A DNA stretch of 10,269 nucleotides, taken from positions 1 to 10,269 of the forward strand of contig JAMOSE010000121.1 of the NCBI GenBank assembly GCA_027063215.1, written 5' to 3'. Position 1 is the first letter of the stretch. Every line of letters starts with the position of its first letter. A model generated the notes under the pieces. It had not been told where the DNA came from, did not search any database, and was given only the letters and a program-made list of their open reading frames with translations. Made by a program: the position numbers and the translations under genes. This DNA is from Sulfurimonas sp. GTDB lineage: Bacteria; Campylobacterota; Campylobacteria; Campylobacterales; Sulfurimonadaceae. This document shows positions 1-7,149 of this stretch, in pieces.

Positions 1-965
1 CGGCTTTTACCTTTTTGTTTGCAGCCATAAGCATTACCGCATTGCCACCGAGTAATGGCTTTTTAAGTGAGTGGATGATCTTTCAGTCAATGCTCAGTTC
101 AAGCAATATTACCAGTGATATGTCGCTGAAACTTGCCATACCATTTGCCATTTTTGCACTTGCTATGACAGGTGGTTTGGCGATTGCAACTTTCATAAAA
201 GCCTATGGCATCAGCTTTTTGGGACTGCATAGAAGCACCAATGCCAAACATGCCAAAGAAGTAAATATTTTGATGCAGGCAGGTATGATTTTGATGGCAC
301 TTTATATTGCCTCACTGATGCTCTTTGCTCCTGAGTTTTTACACTATTTTGATGCTCTTTTTATCGCTATGGGTCTTCCCTCAATTTATGCGCAAATCTT
401 TCCACAAGAGATACTCTCAATGCACTCTGTGGGTGTGCATGGCGGGGTTGTTTCACCGCTTATTTTATTTGCTGCGCTTGTCGGTGTGACAACACTGCTT
501 ATCATCGTCTATAAACTCTTGGGTGTAAAAGAACGAACGTATCATACTTGGGGGTGTGGTTATAAAACAGGAGCTGCAACGCAATACACCTCTACCGGTT
601 TTTCTGGAGTAATGCGAAGATTTTTCAACTGGCTCTATCAGCCGGAGGAGCATTTTTGTAAACAAAATTTGGCAGGACATGCAACAAAATTTTCAGATGC
701 AAGTTATGAAGTACGCATAAAGCCTCTTTTTGAGCGATCTATCTATGAAAATGCAAAAAAATTAACAAATGTTATAAGTTACTGGGTTTATAGATTGGCA
801 CATTTTGAGCAGACACGCTACCCTGCCATGATATTTAATCTTATGCTTTTTATCCTTTTTAGTTACAGGGTTTTTACTCATGAAGTGAGCTGGGAGAGTC
901 TGATGATTGAGTCTGCAATGATGATTATATCTATTAAAATTTTAGTTATAGGAGATAAAAAATAA
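1..965 (+). CDS. hyfB: HyfB-like proton-antiporter-type membrane subunit of an Ehr/Hyf complex (5' end cut by window)
   Basis: This is the C-terminal part of a NuoL/M/N-type antiporter-like membrane subunit; the frame is open to the left edge, so the gene begins upstream and the TTG at 15 is not its start. What is seen: the hydrophobic segment with ALPPSNGFLSEW, several membrane spans, then the HyfB/HycC-type tail with W-x-CGY (around 552-566), QYTSTGF and a long amphipathic region ending in VIGDKK. Residue for residue it matches the next gene over its full visible length (roughly two-thirds identical by eye, one single-residue gap), so it is a tandem paralogue. In the family these subunits are thought to move H+ or Na+ across the membrane, coupled to redox chemistry in the peripheral arm. 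The catalytic Glu and Lys positions lie upstream and cannot be checked. It ends TAATG, overlapping the next start by one base. Confidence 0.9.
   Translation, partial: AFTFLFAAISITALPPSNGFLSEWMIFQSMLSSSNITSDMSLKLAIPFAIFALAMTGGLAIATFIKAYGISFLGLHRSTNAKHAKEVNILMQAGMILMALYIASLMLFAPEFLHYFDALFIAMGLPSIYAQIFPQEILSMHSVGVHGGVVSPLILFAALVGVTTLLIIVYKLLGVKERTYHTWGCGYKTGAATQYTSTGFSGVMRRFFNWLYQPEEHFCKQNLAGHATKFSDASYEVRIKPLFERSIYENAKKLTNVISYWVYRLAHFEQTRYPAMIFNLMLFILFSYRVFTHEVSWESLMIESAMMIISIKILVIGDKK
1..965 (+). repeat. Direct repeat unit A (3' half of first HyfB-like gene)
   Basis: Positions 3-965 align codon by codon with 1889-2848 and differ in length by one codon (around 107-121). DNA similarity is clear over long stretches, for example around the ALPPSNGF codons. 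The unit continues left of the window, since the second copy has about 920 further bases. Confidence 0.9.
951..954 (+). promoter_or_regulatory. Ribosome binding site of second hyfB-like gene, inside the first gene's last codons
   Basis: GGAG lies ten bases before ATG 965 and is read at the same time as part of the IGDKK codons of the upstream gene. It fixes the start of the second copy, together with the in-frame stop at 956-958. Confidence 0.65.
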
Positions 966-2848
966 TGTTTGTTTTTGATACGCTCTCTTTAGTTTTTGTT
1001 GCTCTTATTTTACTCGGTAGCGTACCAAATCTTTTTTACTCTTTTGGCTATCTACCACATATTGAGCGAAAAATGCACTATCAACTGCACTATTTTGCTT
1101 TTATCTTTTCAATGCTTGGTGTGGTTGTAAGTGCAAATGCGCTTGTTTTTCTTTTCTTTTGGGAGCTGATGAGTTTGACATCTTGGCAACTTATTTTGAC
1201 AGAAGTCAAAGAGAAAAGCACAATCAGTGCAGCGAAATTTTACTTCATAATGACACATTTTGGGTTTTTATTTCTGTTGCTTTTCTTTTTAATTGTAACA
1301 AATGGTGATCTGGAGATGGGCTTTGTGCAGATGAAAACAGTTGCTTCTGTATTTGCTTATCCAACACTGCTTTTTTTCTTTTTATTGCTAGGTTTTTTAA
1401 GTAAAGCGGGTGCTGTGCCATTGCATGTTTGGCTTCCTTATGCACACCCTGCCGCACCAAGCCCTGTTTCAGCGCTTATGAGTGGAGTTATGCTTAAAGT
1501 GGCTATTTATGGACTTTTTCGTTTCTTGTTTGATGTACTTTATCCGTGGCCGCTTGAGTGGGGTATAGTCATTTTAAGTTTGGGTGCGCTCTCTTCTTTG
1601 GTTGGCGTTTTATATGCTTTGAGTGAGCATGATATCAAGGCACTTTTGGCAAACCACTCCATAGAAAATATTGGCATTATTCTTATTGGTTTTGGTATGG
1701 GGATGATTTTTGACACTTTACAACTCAAGACACTCAGCACTTTCTCTTTTATAGCAGCACTCTTTCATACTTTTAATCATATGAGTTTTAAATCTTTGCT
1801 TTTTATGAGTGCCGGATCTGTGCTTCATCAAACAGATACAAAAAATATGGAAAAATATGGAGGACTCATCAAGGCAATGCCTGTTACGGCACTTACTTTT
1901 TTAATAGCTGCCATTGCCATCTCCGCATTACCACCAAGTAACGGTTTTTTAAGTGAGTGGATGATTTTTCAGTCTATGCTTAGTTCAAGTCATATAGATA
2001 ATGTTTCACTAAAACTTGCCATTCCATTTGCTATTTTTGCACTTGCAATGACCGGTGGTTTGGCAATTGCCTGTTTTGTTAAAGCATATGGTATTACCTT
2101 TTTGGGACTGCATAGAAGCAGTAATGCAAAACATGCGCATGAGGTTAACTTTTTGATGCGAACAGGTATGGTTTTTATGGCATTTGTTATCTTCTCACTG
2201 ATGCTTTTTACACCATTTTATATTGGCTGGTTTGATAAAGTTTTTGTAGGTCTTGGACGCAGTTCTATATACGCAAAAATTTTCCCAGAGGGTATATGGC
2301 ATATGCACTCTGTTGGTATTAACGGAGGTATTGTCTCTCCGCTTATCCTTCTTGTTGCTTTGGTGAGTGTAACGCTTCTGATGTTTTTTGCATACAAGCT
2401 TTTTGGCGTAAAAACCCGTATTCATCATACTTGGGCATGTGGCTATAAAACAGGAGCCAAAACCCAATACACAGCAACTGGATTTGCAGGACCGATTCGC
2501 CGTTTTTTCTCATGGCTCTACAAACCAAATGAGCATTTTCACAAACAAACAATTGCCGGACATGAAACAAAATTTTCAGATTCATCTTATGAAGTTCATG
2601 TTAAGCCACTTTTTGAAGCTGTTTTTTATGACAGTCTTGCAAAGAGTGTTAATTTTGTCAGTTACTGGGTCTATCGTCTTGCGCACTTTGAACAGACCCG
2701 TTATGCGGCAATGATCTTTAACATTATGCTTATGGTTCTTTTTTCATATCGTGTTTTTGCGCATGATTTTTCTTGGGCAACTTTTGTTTTGGAATTTTTG
2801 GTGATGATGATTTCTGTTAAAATTTTAATTATTGGAGATAAAAAATGA
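965..2848 (+). CDS. hyfB: HyfB-like proton-antiporter-type membrane subunit, second tandem copy (complete)
   Basis: A 627-residue polytopic membrane protein of the NuoL/M/N antiporter family, HyfB/HycC branch. Glu67 in FFWELMSLTSW matches the conserved TM5 glutamate. Lys147 in SKAGAVPLHVWLP and Lys178 in SGVMLK match the TM7 and TM8 lysines, and Lys276 follows FNHMSF, so the proton-path residues look intact. The HyfB tail is present (W490-A-C492-G-Y, then QYTATGF). The start is firm: ATG follows GGAG at 951-954, and an in-frame TAA at 956-958 prevents extension. Odd point: the protein begins almost at the TM3 motif (Asp5-Thr-Leu-Ser-Leu), 62 residues before the TM5 Glu, so the first two helices of canonical family members are missing. 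Its last 319 residues are a close copy of the preceding gene. It probably forms part of the ion-translocating membrane arm. It overlaps hyfC by four bases (ATGA). Confidence 0.93.
   Translation: MFVFDTLSLVFVALILLGSVPNLFYSFGYLPHIERKMHYQLHYFAFIFSMLGVVVSANALVFLFFWELMSLTSWQLILTEVKEKSTISAAKFYFIMTHFGFLFLLLFFLIVTNGDLEMGFVQMKTVASVFAYPTLLFFFLLLGFLSKAGAVPLHVWLPYAHPAAPSPVSALMSGVMLKVAIYGLFRFLFDVLYPWPLEWGIVILSLGALSSLVGVLYALSEHDIKALLANHSIENIGIILIGFGMGMIFDTLQLKTLSTFSFIAALFHTFNHMSFKSLLFMSAGSVLHQTDTKNMEKYGGLIKAMPVTALTFLIAAIAISALPPSNGFLSEWMIFQSMLSSSHIDNVSLKLAIPFAIFALAMTGGLAIACFVKAYGITFLGLHRSSNAKHAHEVNFLMRTGMVFMAFVIFSLMLFTPFYIGWFDKVFVGLGRSSIYAKIFPEGIWHMHSVGINGGIVSPLILLVALVSVTLLMFFAYKLFGVKTRIHHTWACGYKTGAKTQYTATGFAGPIRRFFSWLYKPNEHFHKQTIAGHETKFSDSSYEVHVKPLFEAVFYDSLAKSVNFVSYWVYRLAHFEQTRYAAMIFNIMLMVLFSYRVFAHDFSWATFVLEFLVMMISVKILIIGDKK
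1889..2848 (+). repeat. Direct repeat unit B (3' half of second HyfB-like gene)
   Basis: The counterpart of unit A at 3-965. Both units end with the same codons for IGDKK, in which GGAG serves as ribosome binding site for the next gene, so the copied unit seems to include the translation signal. The copies have diverged mostly in the stretch encoding residues around 400-440 of the second protein and are nearly identical around the conserved membrane motif. Confidence 0.88.
2834..2837 (+). promoter_or_regulatory. Ribosome binding site of hyfC, inside the second hyfB-like gene's last codons
   Basis: GGAG lies seven bases before ATG 2845, again within the IGDKK codons. It is the paralogous counterpart of the site at 951-954. 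Confidence 0.65.
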
Positions 2849-3765
2849 TCTATTATTTTGGAACTATTTTTGTGCTTGTTCTGATCGCACCTATTTTACT
2901 CTCATATATTAAGGCAACAAAGATGCTTCTGCTTTTTAAGCGTCCTATCTCTTTGTTGCAGGGATATAGAAACTTTTCAAAGTTACTGCAAAAAGAGACG
3001 ATTATTTCAGAGGAGAGTAGTGCTGTTACACGCTGGGCACCTTTTTTAGTGCTTTCTCCTTTGCTTGTCATTCTCTTTTTTCTACCACCCGTGACGCAGG
3101 GCGCTTACTATGTCAGTTTTGTAGATGCTTTTACTATTACGGGACTTATCTCTCTTTCAACATTCTTTTTGATGCTGCTTGGACTGGATAGTGCAAGTGC
3201 TTTTGGTGGTATGGGAAGCTCACGTGAGTCTTTTATTGCGGCTCTTGTAGAACCTGCAATGGTTCTTACCATCTTTTCGGTCTCTTTAATGGCTGGAAAT
3301 CTGGGTATTGGTCAGGCTGGAGTCAATTTAGCTGAGCACTTTCCAAAAGAGCATATGGCAAGTTTTTTGTTTGCAGGTATCAGTTTTTTTATTTTGCTCA
3401 TTGCTGAAAATGGGCGTATTCCTGTCGATAACCCTGAGACACACTTGGAACTTACAATGGTGCATGAGGCTATGATACTTGATCTGACCGGTGTCTATTT
3501 GGCTATCATTGAGAGTGCGGCTTCTATAAAATTTGTGATCTTTGCTTCGCTTTTTGCCTCACTTTTTATCCCTTTTGGTTATGGGCTCATCGCTCCTTTG
3601 GCTATCGGTGTTTTTATACTCAAACTTTTTTTGATTGCTACGCTTGTAGCCATTTTAGAGGTAAATACTGCAAAATTGCGTCTTTTTAAGATTCCAAATC
3701 TTTTAGGACTCTCTATTGTTTTTGCTTTTTTATCACTTATCACATTTTATGTATTAGGAGCGTAG
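2845..3765 (+). CDS. hyfC: HyfC/HycD (NuoH-like) membrane subunit of an Ehr/Hyf complex
   Basis: A 306-residue integral membrane protein of the complex I subunit 1 (NuoH) family, close to the usual length of HyfC/HycD. The strongest signature is at residues 193-210: PVDN, then NPETHLELTMVHEAM, with the acidic residues Glu198, Glu202 and Glu208 typical of this family. An earlier match is GMGSSRESFIAALVEPAM in the middle of the protein. In relatives this subunit anchors the peripheral arm to the membrane and forms part of the quinone cavity or its hydrogenase equivalent, passing the redox signal to the antiporter-like subunits. The ATG overlaps the preceding stop and has GGAG at 2834-2837, seven bases upstream. 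Several hydrophobic spans are evident, and no domain seems missing. The product class is certain; the exact reaction of the complex is not. Confidence 0.93.
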   Translation: MIYYFGTIFVLVLIAPILLSYIKATKMLLLFKRPISLLQGYRNFSKLLQKETIISEESSAVTRWAPFLVLSPLLVILFFLPPVTQGAYYVSFVDAFTITGLISLSTFFLMLLGLDSASAFGGMGSSRESFIAALVEPAMVLTIFSVSLMAGNLGIGQAGVNLAEHFPKEHMASFLFAGISFFILLIAENGRIPVDNPETHLELTMVHEAMILDLTGVYLAIIESAASIKFVIFASLFASLFIPFGYGLIAPLAIGVFILKLFLIATLVAILEVNTAKLRLFKIPNLLGLSIVFAFLSLITFYVLGA

Positions 3766-4359
3766 ATGATTGATTTTTTAATTGGACTTTTTTTGGCTTC
3801 ATTGATTGTTGCGCTCTTTACGACACGACTTTACAGACTTCTTCTGTGGTACTCTTTGAACTCGTTTACACTTGGTCTTTTAGCACTTGGAATTGGACGG
3901 AGCATTGATGATAATGCAATGATTATTACAGGTATAATTACCATTGTTATAAAGGCAATAGCTATTCCCTATGTGTTGAAAAATCTCTCACAAAAGTTTC
4001 ATTTTGTGCGCCAGATTACACCGGAGATAAAAGTACAGTATGCTATTATGCTCGTTCCTGCGATTTTGGTTTTTACTTTTTACCTCTCAGAGCCTATTGT
4101 GCATATGATTCATACTAACGCTAACTATGTAGCTGTCAGTATCTCCTCTTTATTTCTTTCACTGTTGTTGATGATGGAACATAAAAATGTTGCTCCTAAG
4201 ATCATCGGTTTTTTAAGTATGGAAAATGCACTTTTCTTGCTTGGTATTACAGCGACAGATGGTATGCCAATGCTCGTAGAACTTGGGATCTTTTTTGATC
4301 TGTTGATGGCGATTGTTGTTATCAATCTACTTTTTCATAAAGAGGAGCTACGCGTATGA
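3766..4359 (+). CDS. hyfE: HyfE-like (NuoK-related) membrane subunit of an Ehr/Hyf complex
   Basis: A 197-residue, strongly hydrophobic protein, slightly shorter than typical HyfE. The N-terminal half has two to three spans and Lys63 in IVIKAIAIPYVL, a typical HyfE segment. The C-terminal half carries a NuoK-like stretch, GFLSMENALFLLG, with Glu153, followed by VELGIFFD with Glu172. Buried acidic residues of this kind form part of the proton path in NuoK. It probably connects the NuoH-like subunit with the antiporter-like subunits in the membrane arm. The ATG directly follows the TAG of hyfC (no gap), with AGGAG at 3756-3760, five bases upstream; the stop overlaps the hyfF start (ATGA). Position between hyfC and hyfF matches the classical hyf gene order once hyfD is left out. 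Confidence 0.88.
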   Translation: MIDFLIGLFLASLIVALFTTRLYRLLLWYSLNSFTLGLLALGIGRSIDDNAMIITGIITIVIKAIAIPYVLKNLSQKFHFVRQITPEIKVQYAIMLVPAILVFTFYLSEPIVHMIHTNANYVAVSISSLFLSLLLMMEHKNVAPKIIGFLSMENALFLLGITATDGMPMLVELGIFFDLLMAIVVINLLFHKEELRV

Positions 4360-5771
4360 TGTTAACTTTACTGCTTTTACCGGCTTTTATTATGTTTGGC
4401 GTGAGCTTTATTAAAAAACAAAAAGCAAAATATCTACTTGCTTTTACCTCTTTTGTAATTCTTTTGCCTATTGTAAAACTTTTTTTACTGCCAAAGCCTT
4501 ACAATATTTTAGGCTCATATCTTGTTGCAGACAAATTGGACACTTATGTACTTTTAGTCTCTTCCATTGTAGGGATCGGCGTTACTTTGGCACTCTTGAC
4601 ACTGGACAAACATGTTAAGATTTCTCAAAAAGCCTATAGAAAATTTTATCGTTTTTTTGCCATTTTTTGGATCGGACTTATATTTTCTATTCTTTCAAAT
4701 CATATGGGGATCTATTGGATAGGACTTGAACTCGCAACCCTCTCTACTGTCTATATGATTAAGACAAACTACACACCGGCAGCACACAAAGAAGCGTGGA
4801 ATTATATGATAGTCGGTGCTATTGCCATCTCTTTAGTGCTTTTTGGTATTATCTTGATGTATGCAAGTGCCAAGCCTATTTTGGGTGAAGATGCGATGAA
4901 CTTTGACCTGCTTTTAGCGCACGCAAAAGATATTCCCTCTCCCTTTTTATTTGAGATGGGTTTTGCTTTGACAACTATAGGTATGTTTGTAAAGATGGGT
5001 TTTTTTCCTATGAATCTGTGGCTTGCAAATATTGAGCGAGCCTCTTTTTATCCTGTGGCAGCTCTTTTTAGCGGTATATTGGAGTCTGCAGTATTAGTCG
5101 GTTTTTTTCGTTTTTCAAAAATAGCAATGGCAGTCAATTATGATCATCTTTTTATCTTTGTGTTTGTCTATACACTTTTAACTATTTTTATTGTCTCTTT
5201 TTTGATCTACCGTGCCAAAGATTTTATGCGTCTTTTTTCACTCTCAGGAGTGGAACATATGGCACTTATCGTTATGTTTTGGGTGAGTGGTGCACCTTTT
5301 GCGGCACTACTACACTTTGGAGCGCATGCTTTTTTAAAGCCGGCACTTTTTCTCTCAACAGGAGTTTTGGAGTCTAATGGAAAGTATAAAATTGCAGGGG
5401 CGCTTAGAGGTTATAAAGGGTTTAAAGGAGGAGTGTTTTGGTTTTTAGTTTCACTCTTCTTGCTTGCCATTATTTCACTACCGCCAAGCCCGATGTTTTT
5501 TAGTGAACTCTATGGTTTTGGGGCGATGATAGCAACAGCAAAAGAGAGTGATCATATGCTTGCGATGATAGCAGCAATACTTTTTTTACTCATTTTACTC
5601 TCTATCATCTTTTACCGTTTTGTGGCTATTTATCAGTCAATGAAGTATGAGGGTGAGATAAAAGAGAAAACTGTTTATGGTAGTGAGCTTTTTTCTCTGG
5701 TAATTTTTGCAATCTCTTTGATAAGTTTGTTATTGCCACAGACACTTGCTTATCTTCACGCAATTTCTTAA
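4356..5771 (+). CDS. hyfF: HyfF-like proton-antiporter-type membrane subunit of an Ehr/Hyf complex
   Basis: A 471-residue polytopic protein of the NuoL/M/N family, HyfF branch. The conserved TM5 glutamate is Glu125 (YWIGLELATLS), the TM7 lysine is Lys213 (FVKMGFFPMNLWL), and Lys328 follows GAHAFL near the TM12 position. The segment FSLSGVEHMALIVMFW and the following LLHFGAHAFLKPALFLS are typical of HyfF. At the site of the TM8 lysine of HyfB (SGVMLK) this protein reads SGILES, so that lysine is not conserved here. Unlike the HyfB-like neighbour, it has about 60 residues before the TM3 motif (Asp62), so the first two helices are present. The first of two adjacent ATGs is used because it overlaps the previous stop; GAGGAG lies at 4342-4347. 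It is a further likely ion-translocating subunit of the same complex. Confidence 0.92.
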   Translation: MMLTLLLLPAFIMFGVSFIKKQKAKYLLAFTSFVILLPIVKLFLLPKPYNILGSYLVADKLDTYVLLVSSIVGIGVTLALLTLDKHVKISQKAYRKFYRFFAIFWIGLIFSILSNHMGIYWIGLELATLSTVYMIKTNYTPAAHKEAWNYMIVGAIAISLVLFGIILMYASAKPILGEDAMNFDLLLAHAKDIPSPFLFEMGFALTTIGMFVKMGFFPMNLWLANIERASFYPVAALFSGILESAVLVGFFRFSKIAMAVNYDHLFIFVFVYTLLTIFIVSFLIYRAKDFMRLFSLSGVEHMALIVMFWVSGAPFAALLHFGAHAFLKPALFLSTGVLESNGKYKIAGALRGYKGFKGGVFWFLVSLFLLAIISLPPSPMFFSELYGFGAMIATAKESDHMLAMIAAILFLLILLSIIFYRFVAIYQSMKYEGEIKEKTVYGSELFSLVIFAISLISLLLPQTLAYLHAIS

Positions 5772-5775
5772 GGAG
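5771..5775 (+). promoter_or_regulatory. Ribosome binding site that decides the hyfG start
   Basis: AGGAG, beginning on the last base of the hyfF stop, stands six bases before ATG 5782. It supports this ATG rather than the in-frame TTG at 5746. This is the only junction of the operon with a real gap. Confidence 0.8.
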
Positions 5776-5781
5776 AAGACA

Positions 5782-7149
5782 ATGAGATTTATAGCACGCT
5801 ATGCAAAAGAGCTTGAGAGTCGTTTTGAAATTGTAACTGTTTATGAAGATGCGATTGACAAAGAATTAATAGCAAAAGACACTCCTGTAATTCAGACTCT
5901 GGCAAAAAAATATCCTGCTGCTATCTGGTTTGAGAGAAAAATGCAGGATGATTTTGGCATTATCATAGAAGATGCTTTTGACAAACGTCCTTTAGTGCAT
6001 CAAGAGCGATTTCCAAAAGATACGCATCCCTTGAGAAAAGATTTTGTAAAGAAAAGTTTGCAAGAGGGTAATTATGTTCCTTATAAATATGAAGCTATTA
6101 AGGGGGATGGTATTTTTCAGGTGGCAGTTGGTCCTATTCACGCAGGTATCATTGAACCGGGGCATTTTCAGTTCTCTCAAGCCGGAGAAGATATGTTGCA
6201 TCTTGAGGTGCGACACTTTTATAAAAACCGTGGTATTGAAAAGATGCTTGAAGGGAAAAAATTGCTTGAAGCAAAGCCAATTATCGAGCGAATAAGTGGG
6301 AATGAGAGTATAGCTTATCAGATATGTTGGCGTGATATTGTTCTACAGGCAACACAACAAAAACTTCCACTTGCTTTACAAAAACGCCATGCTTTTTTAC
6401 TGGAGCTTGAGCGTATTATTCATCATTTAACTGATTTGGGATTTATTCCTAATGATGCAGGTTTTGGAGCTGCTTTGGCATATGCTTCAAAATTAAGCGA
6501 AGATGCACGCAGAAAGATGCAGGAGATTACAGGACATCGTTTTGGTTTTGGAGCGATTGGTTTTGCAAATGGTTTTATGGATATTGCATCTATTTCAGAG
6601 TGGCTTAAAGAGTTGCGTGAGAGTGTCGTGGCGTTTGAAGAGTGGATTATGGATATACCCTCTTTGTGGGATAGATTTGATACGACTGGAATTTTATCAC
6701 TGAAAAAAGCACTAAAATACTCTAGTGTAGGTGTTGTTGCACGTGCTTCAGGTGTGACTATTGACAGAAGAATAAACCCTTTTTATCTTGAGCATGGTTT
6801 TGTTATGGCGAGTGAAGTAAGTGGTGATGCAAGTGCTCGTTTTAAAGTACGTTTGGAAGAAGTATATAATTCAATTCTTATGATGGAAAATTTTTTAGAA
6901 GAAGATGATACGCAACTGAGTTTGTCAAATCTGCAAGATGGTGAGTACAGTAGTTTTTGTGAGAGTTCAATAGGGGAGCTTTTTATGACTGTGGATATTA
7001 AAGATGGCATTATTGAGCGTTTTTTTGTACGAGATCCGAGTTTTGTCAATTGGCAGGCTGTGCATTTGATGATGCGAAAGGATATTATTGCGGATTTTCC
7101 ACTTATTAACAAAAGTTGTGATTTAAGTTATGCGGGGAATGATTTATGA
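5782..7149 (+). CDS. hyfG: HyfG-like fused NuoC-NuoD large subunit without Ni-Fe ligands (Ehr type)
   Basis: A 455-residue soluble subunit, shorter than E. coli HycE/HyfG (over 550 residues). Residues 1-88 are a shortened NuoC-like (30 kDa) module with its C-terminal signature W49-F-E-R through F58-G-I and PLRKDF (83-88). From about 105 on it is NuoD/large-subunit-like: GPIHAGIIEPGHF (117-129, His120), HRGIEK-like NRGIEKMLEGKK, then ERISGNESIAY. In [NiFe] hydrogenases the last motif is R-x-C-G-x-C; here the positions are Ser172 and Glu175. The C-terminal C-x-x-C reads Cys446-D-L-Ser449. Three of the four metal ligands are therefore absent and no Ni-Fe site can form in the usual way. This pattern matches Ehr complexes and resembles complex I NuoD. 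The start is ATG 5782 with AGGAG at 5771-5775; an upstream in-frame TTG at 5746 lies inside hyfF and has no advantage. The protein should sit on the cytoplasmic face of the membrane arm. Confidence 0.93.
   Translation: MRFIARYAKELESRFEIVTVYEDAIDKELIAKDTPVIQTLAKKYPAAIWFERKMQDDFGIIIEDAFDKRPLVHQERFPKDTHPLRKDFVKKSLQEGNYVPYKYEAIKGDGIFQVAVGPIHAGIIEPGHFQFSQAGEDMLHLEVRHFYKNRGIEKMLEGKKLLEAKPIIERISGNESIAYQICWRDIVLQATQQKLPLALQKRHAFLLELERIIHHLTDLGFIPNDAGFGAALAYASKLSEDARRKMQEITGHRFGFGAIGFANGFMDIASISEWLKELRESVVAFEEWIMDIPSLWDRFDTTGILSLKKALKYSSVGVVARASGVTIDRRINPFYLEHGFVMASEVSGDASARFKVRLEEVYNSILMMENFLEEDDTQLSLSNLQDGEYSSFCESSIGELFMTVDIKDGIIERFFVRDPSFVNWQAVHLMMRKDIIADFPLINKSCDLSYAGNDL

Noticed and set aside
15..17. 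TTG as start of the first gene
   Set aside because: The frame is open to the window edge, and the upstream codons match the paralogue, so the true start lies outside.
465..2714. Several 66-91 codon frames on both strands within the hyfB-like genes
   Set aside because: They overlap strongly supported membrane-protein genes and show no ribosome binding site or recognisable domain.
5746..5781. Upstream TTG start for hyfG
   Set aside because: It lies inside hyfF, adds residues that resemble nothing in the family, and ATG 5782 has a good AGGAG at proper distance.
6783..7112. A 109-codon minus-strand frame inside hyfG
   Set aside because: It is a shadow of the conserved large-subunit gene, with no domain and no plausible start signal.
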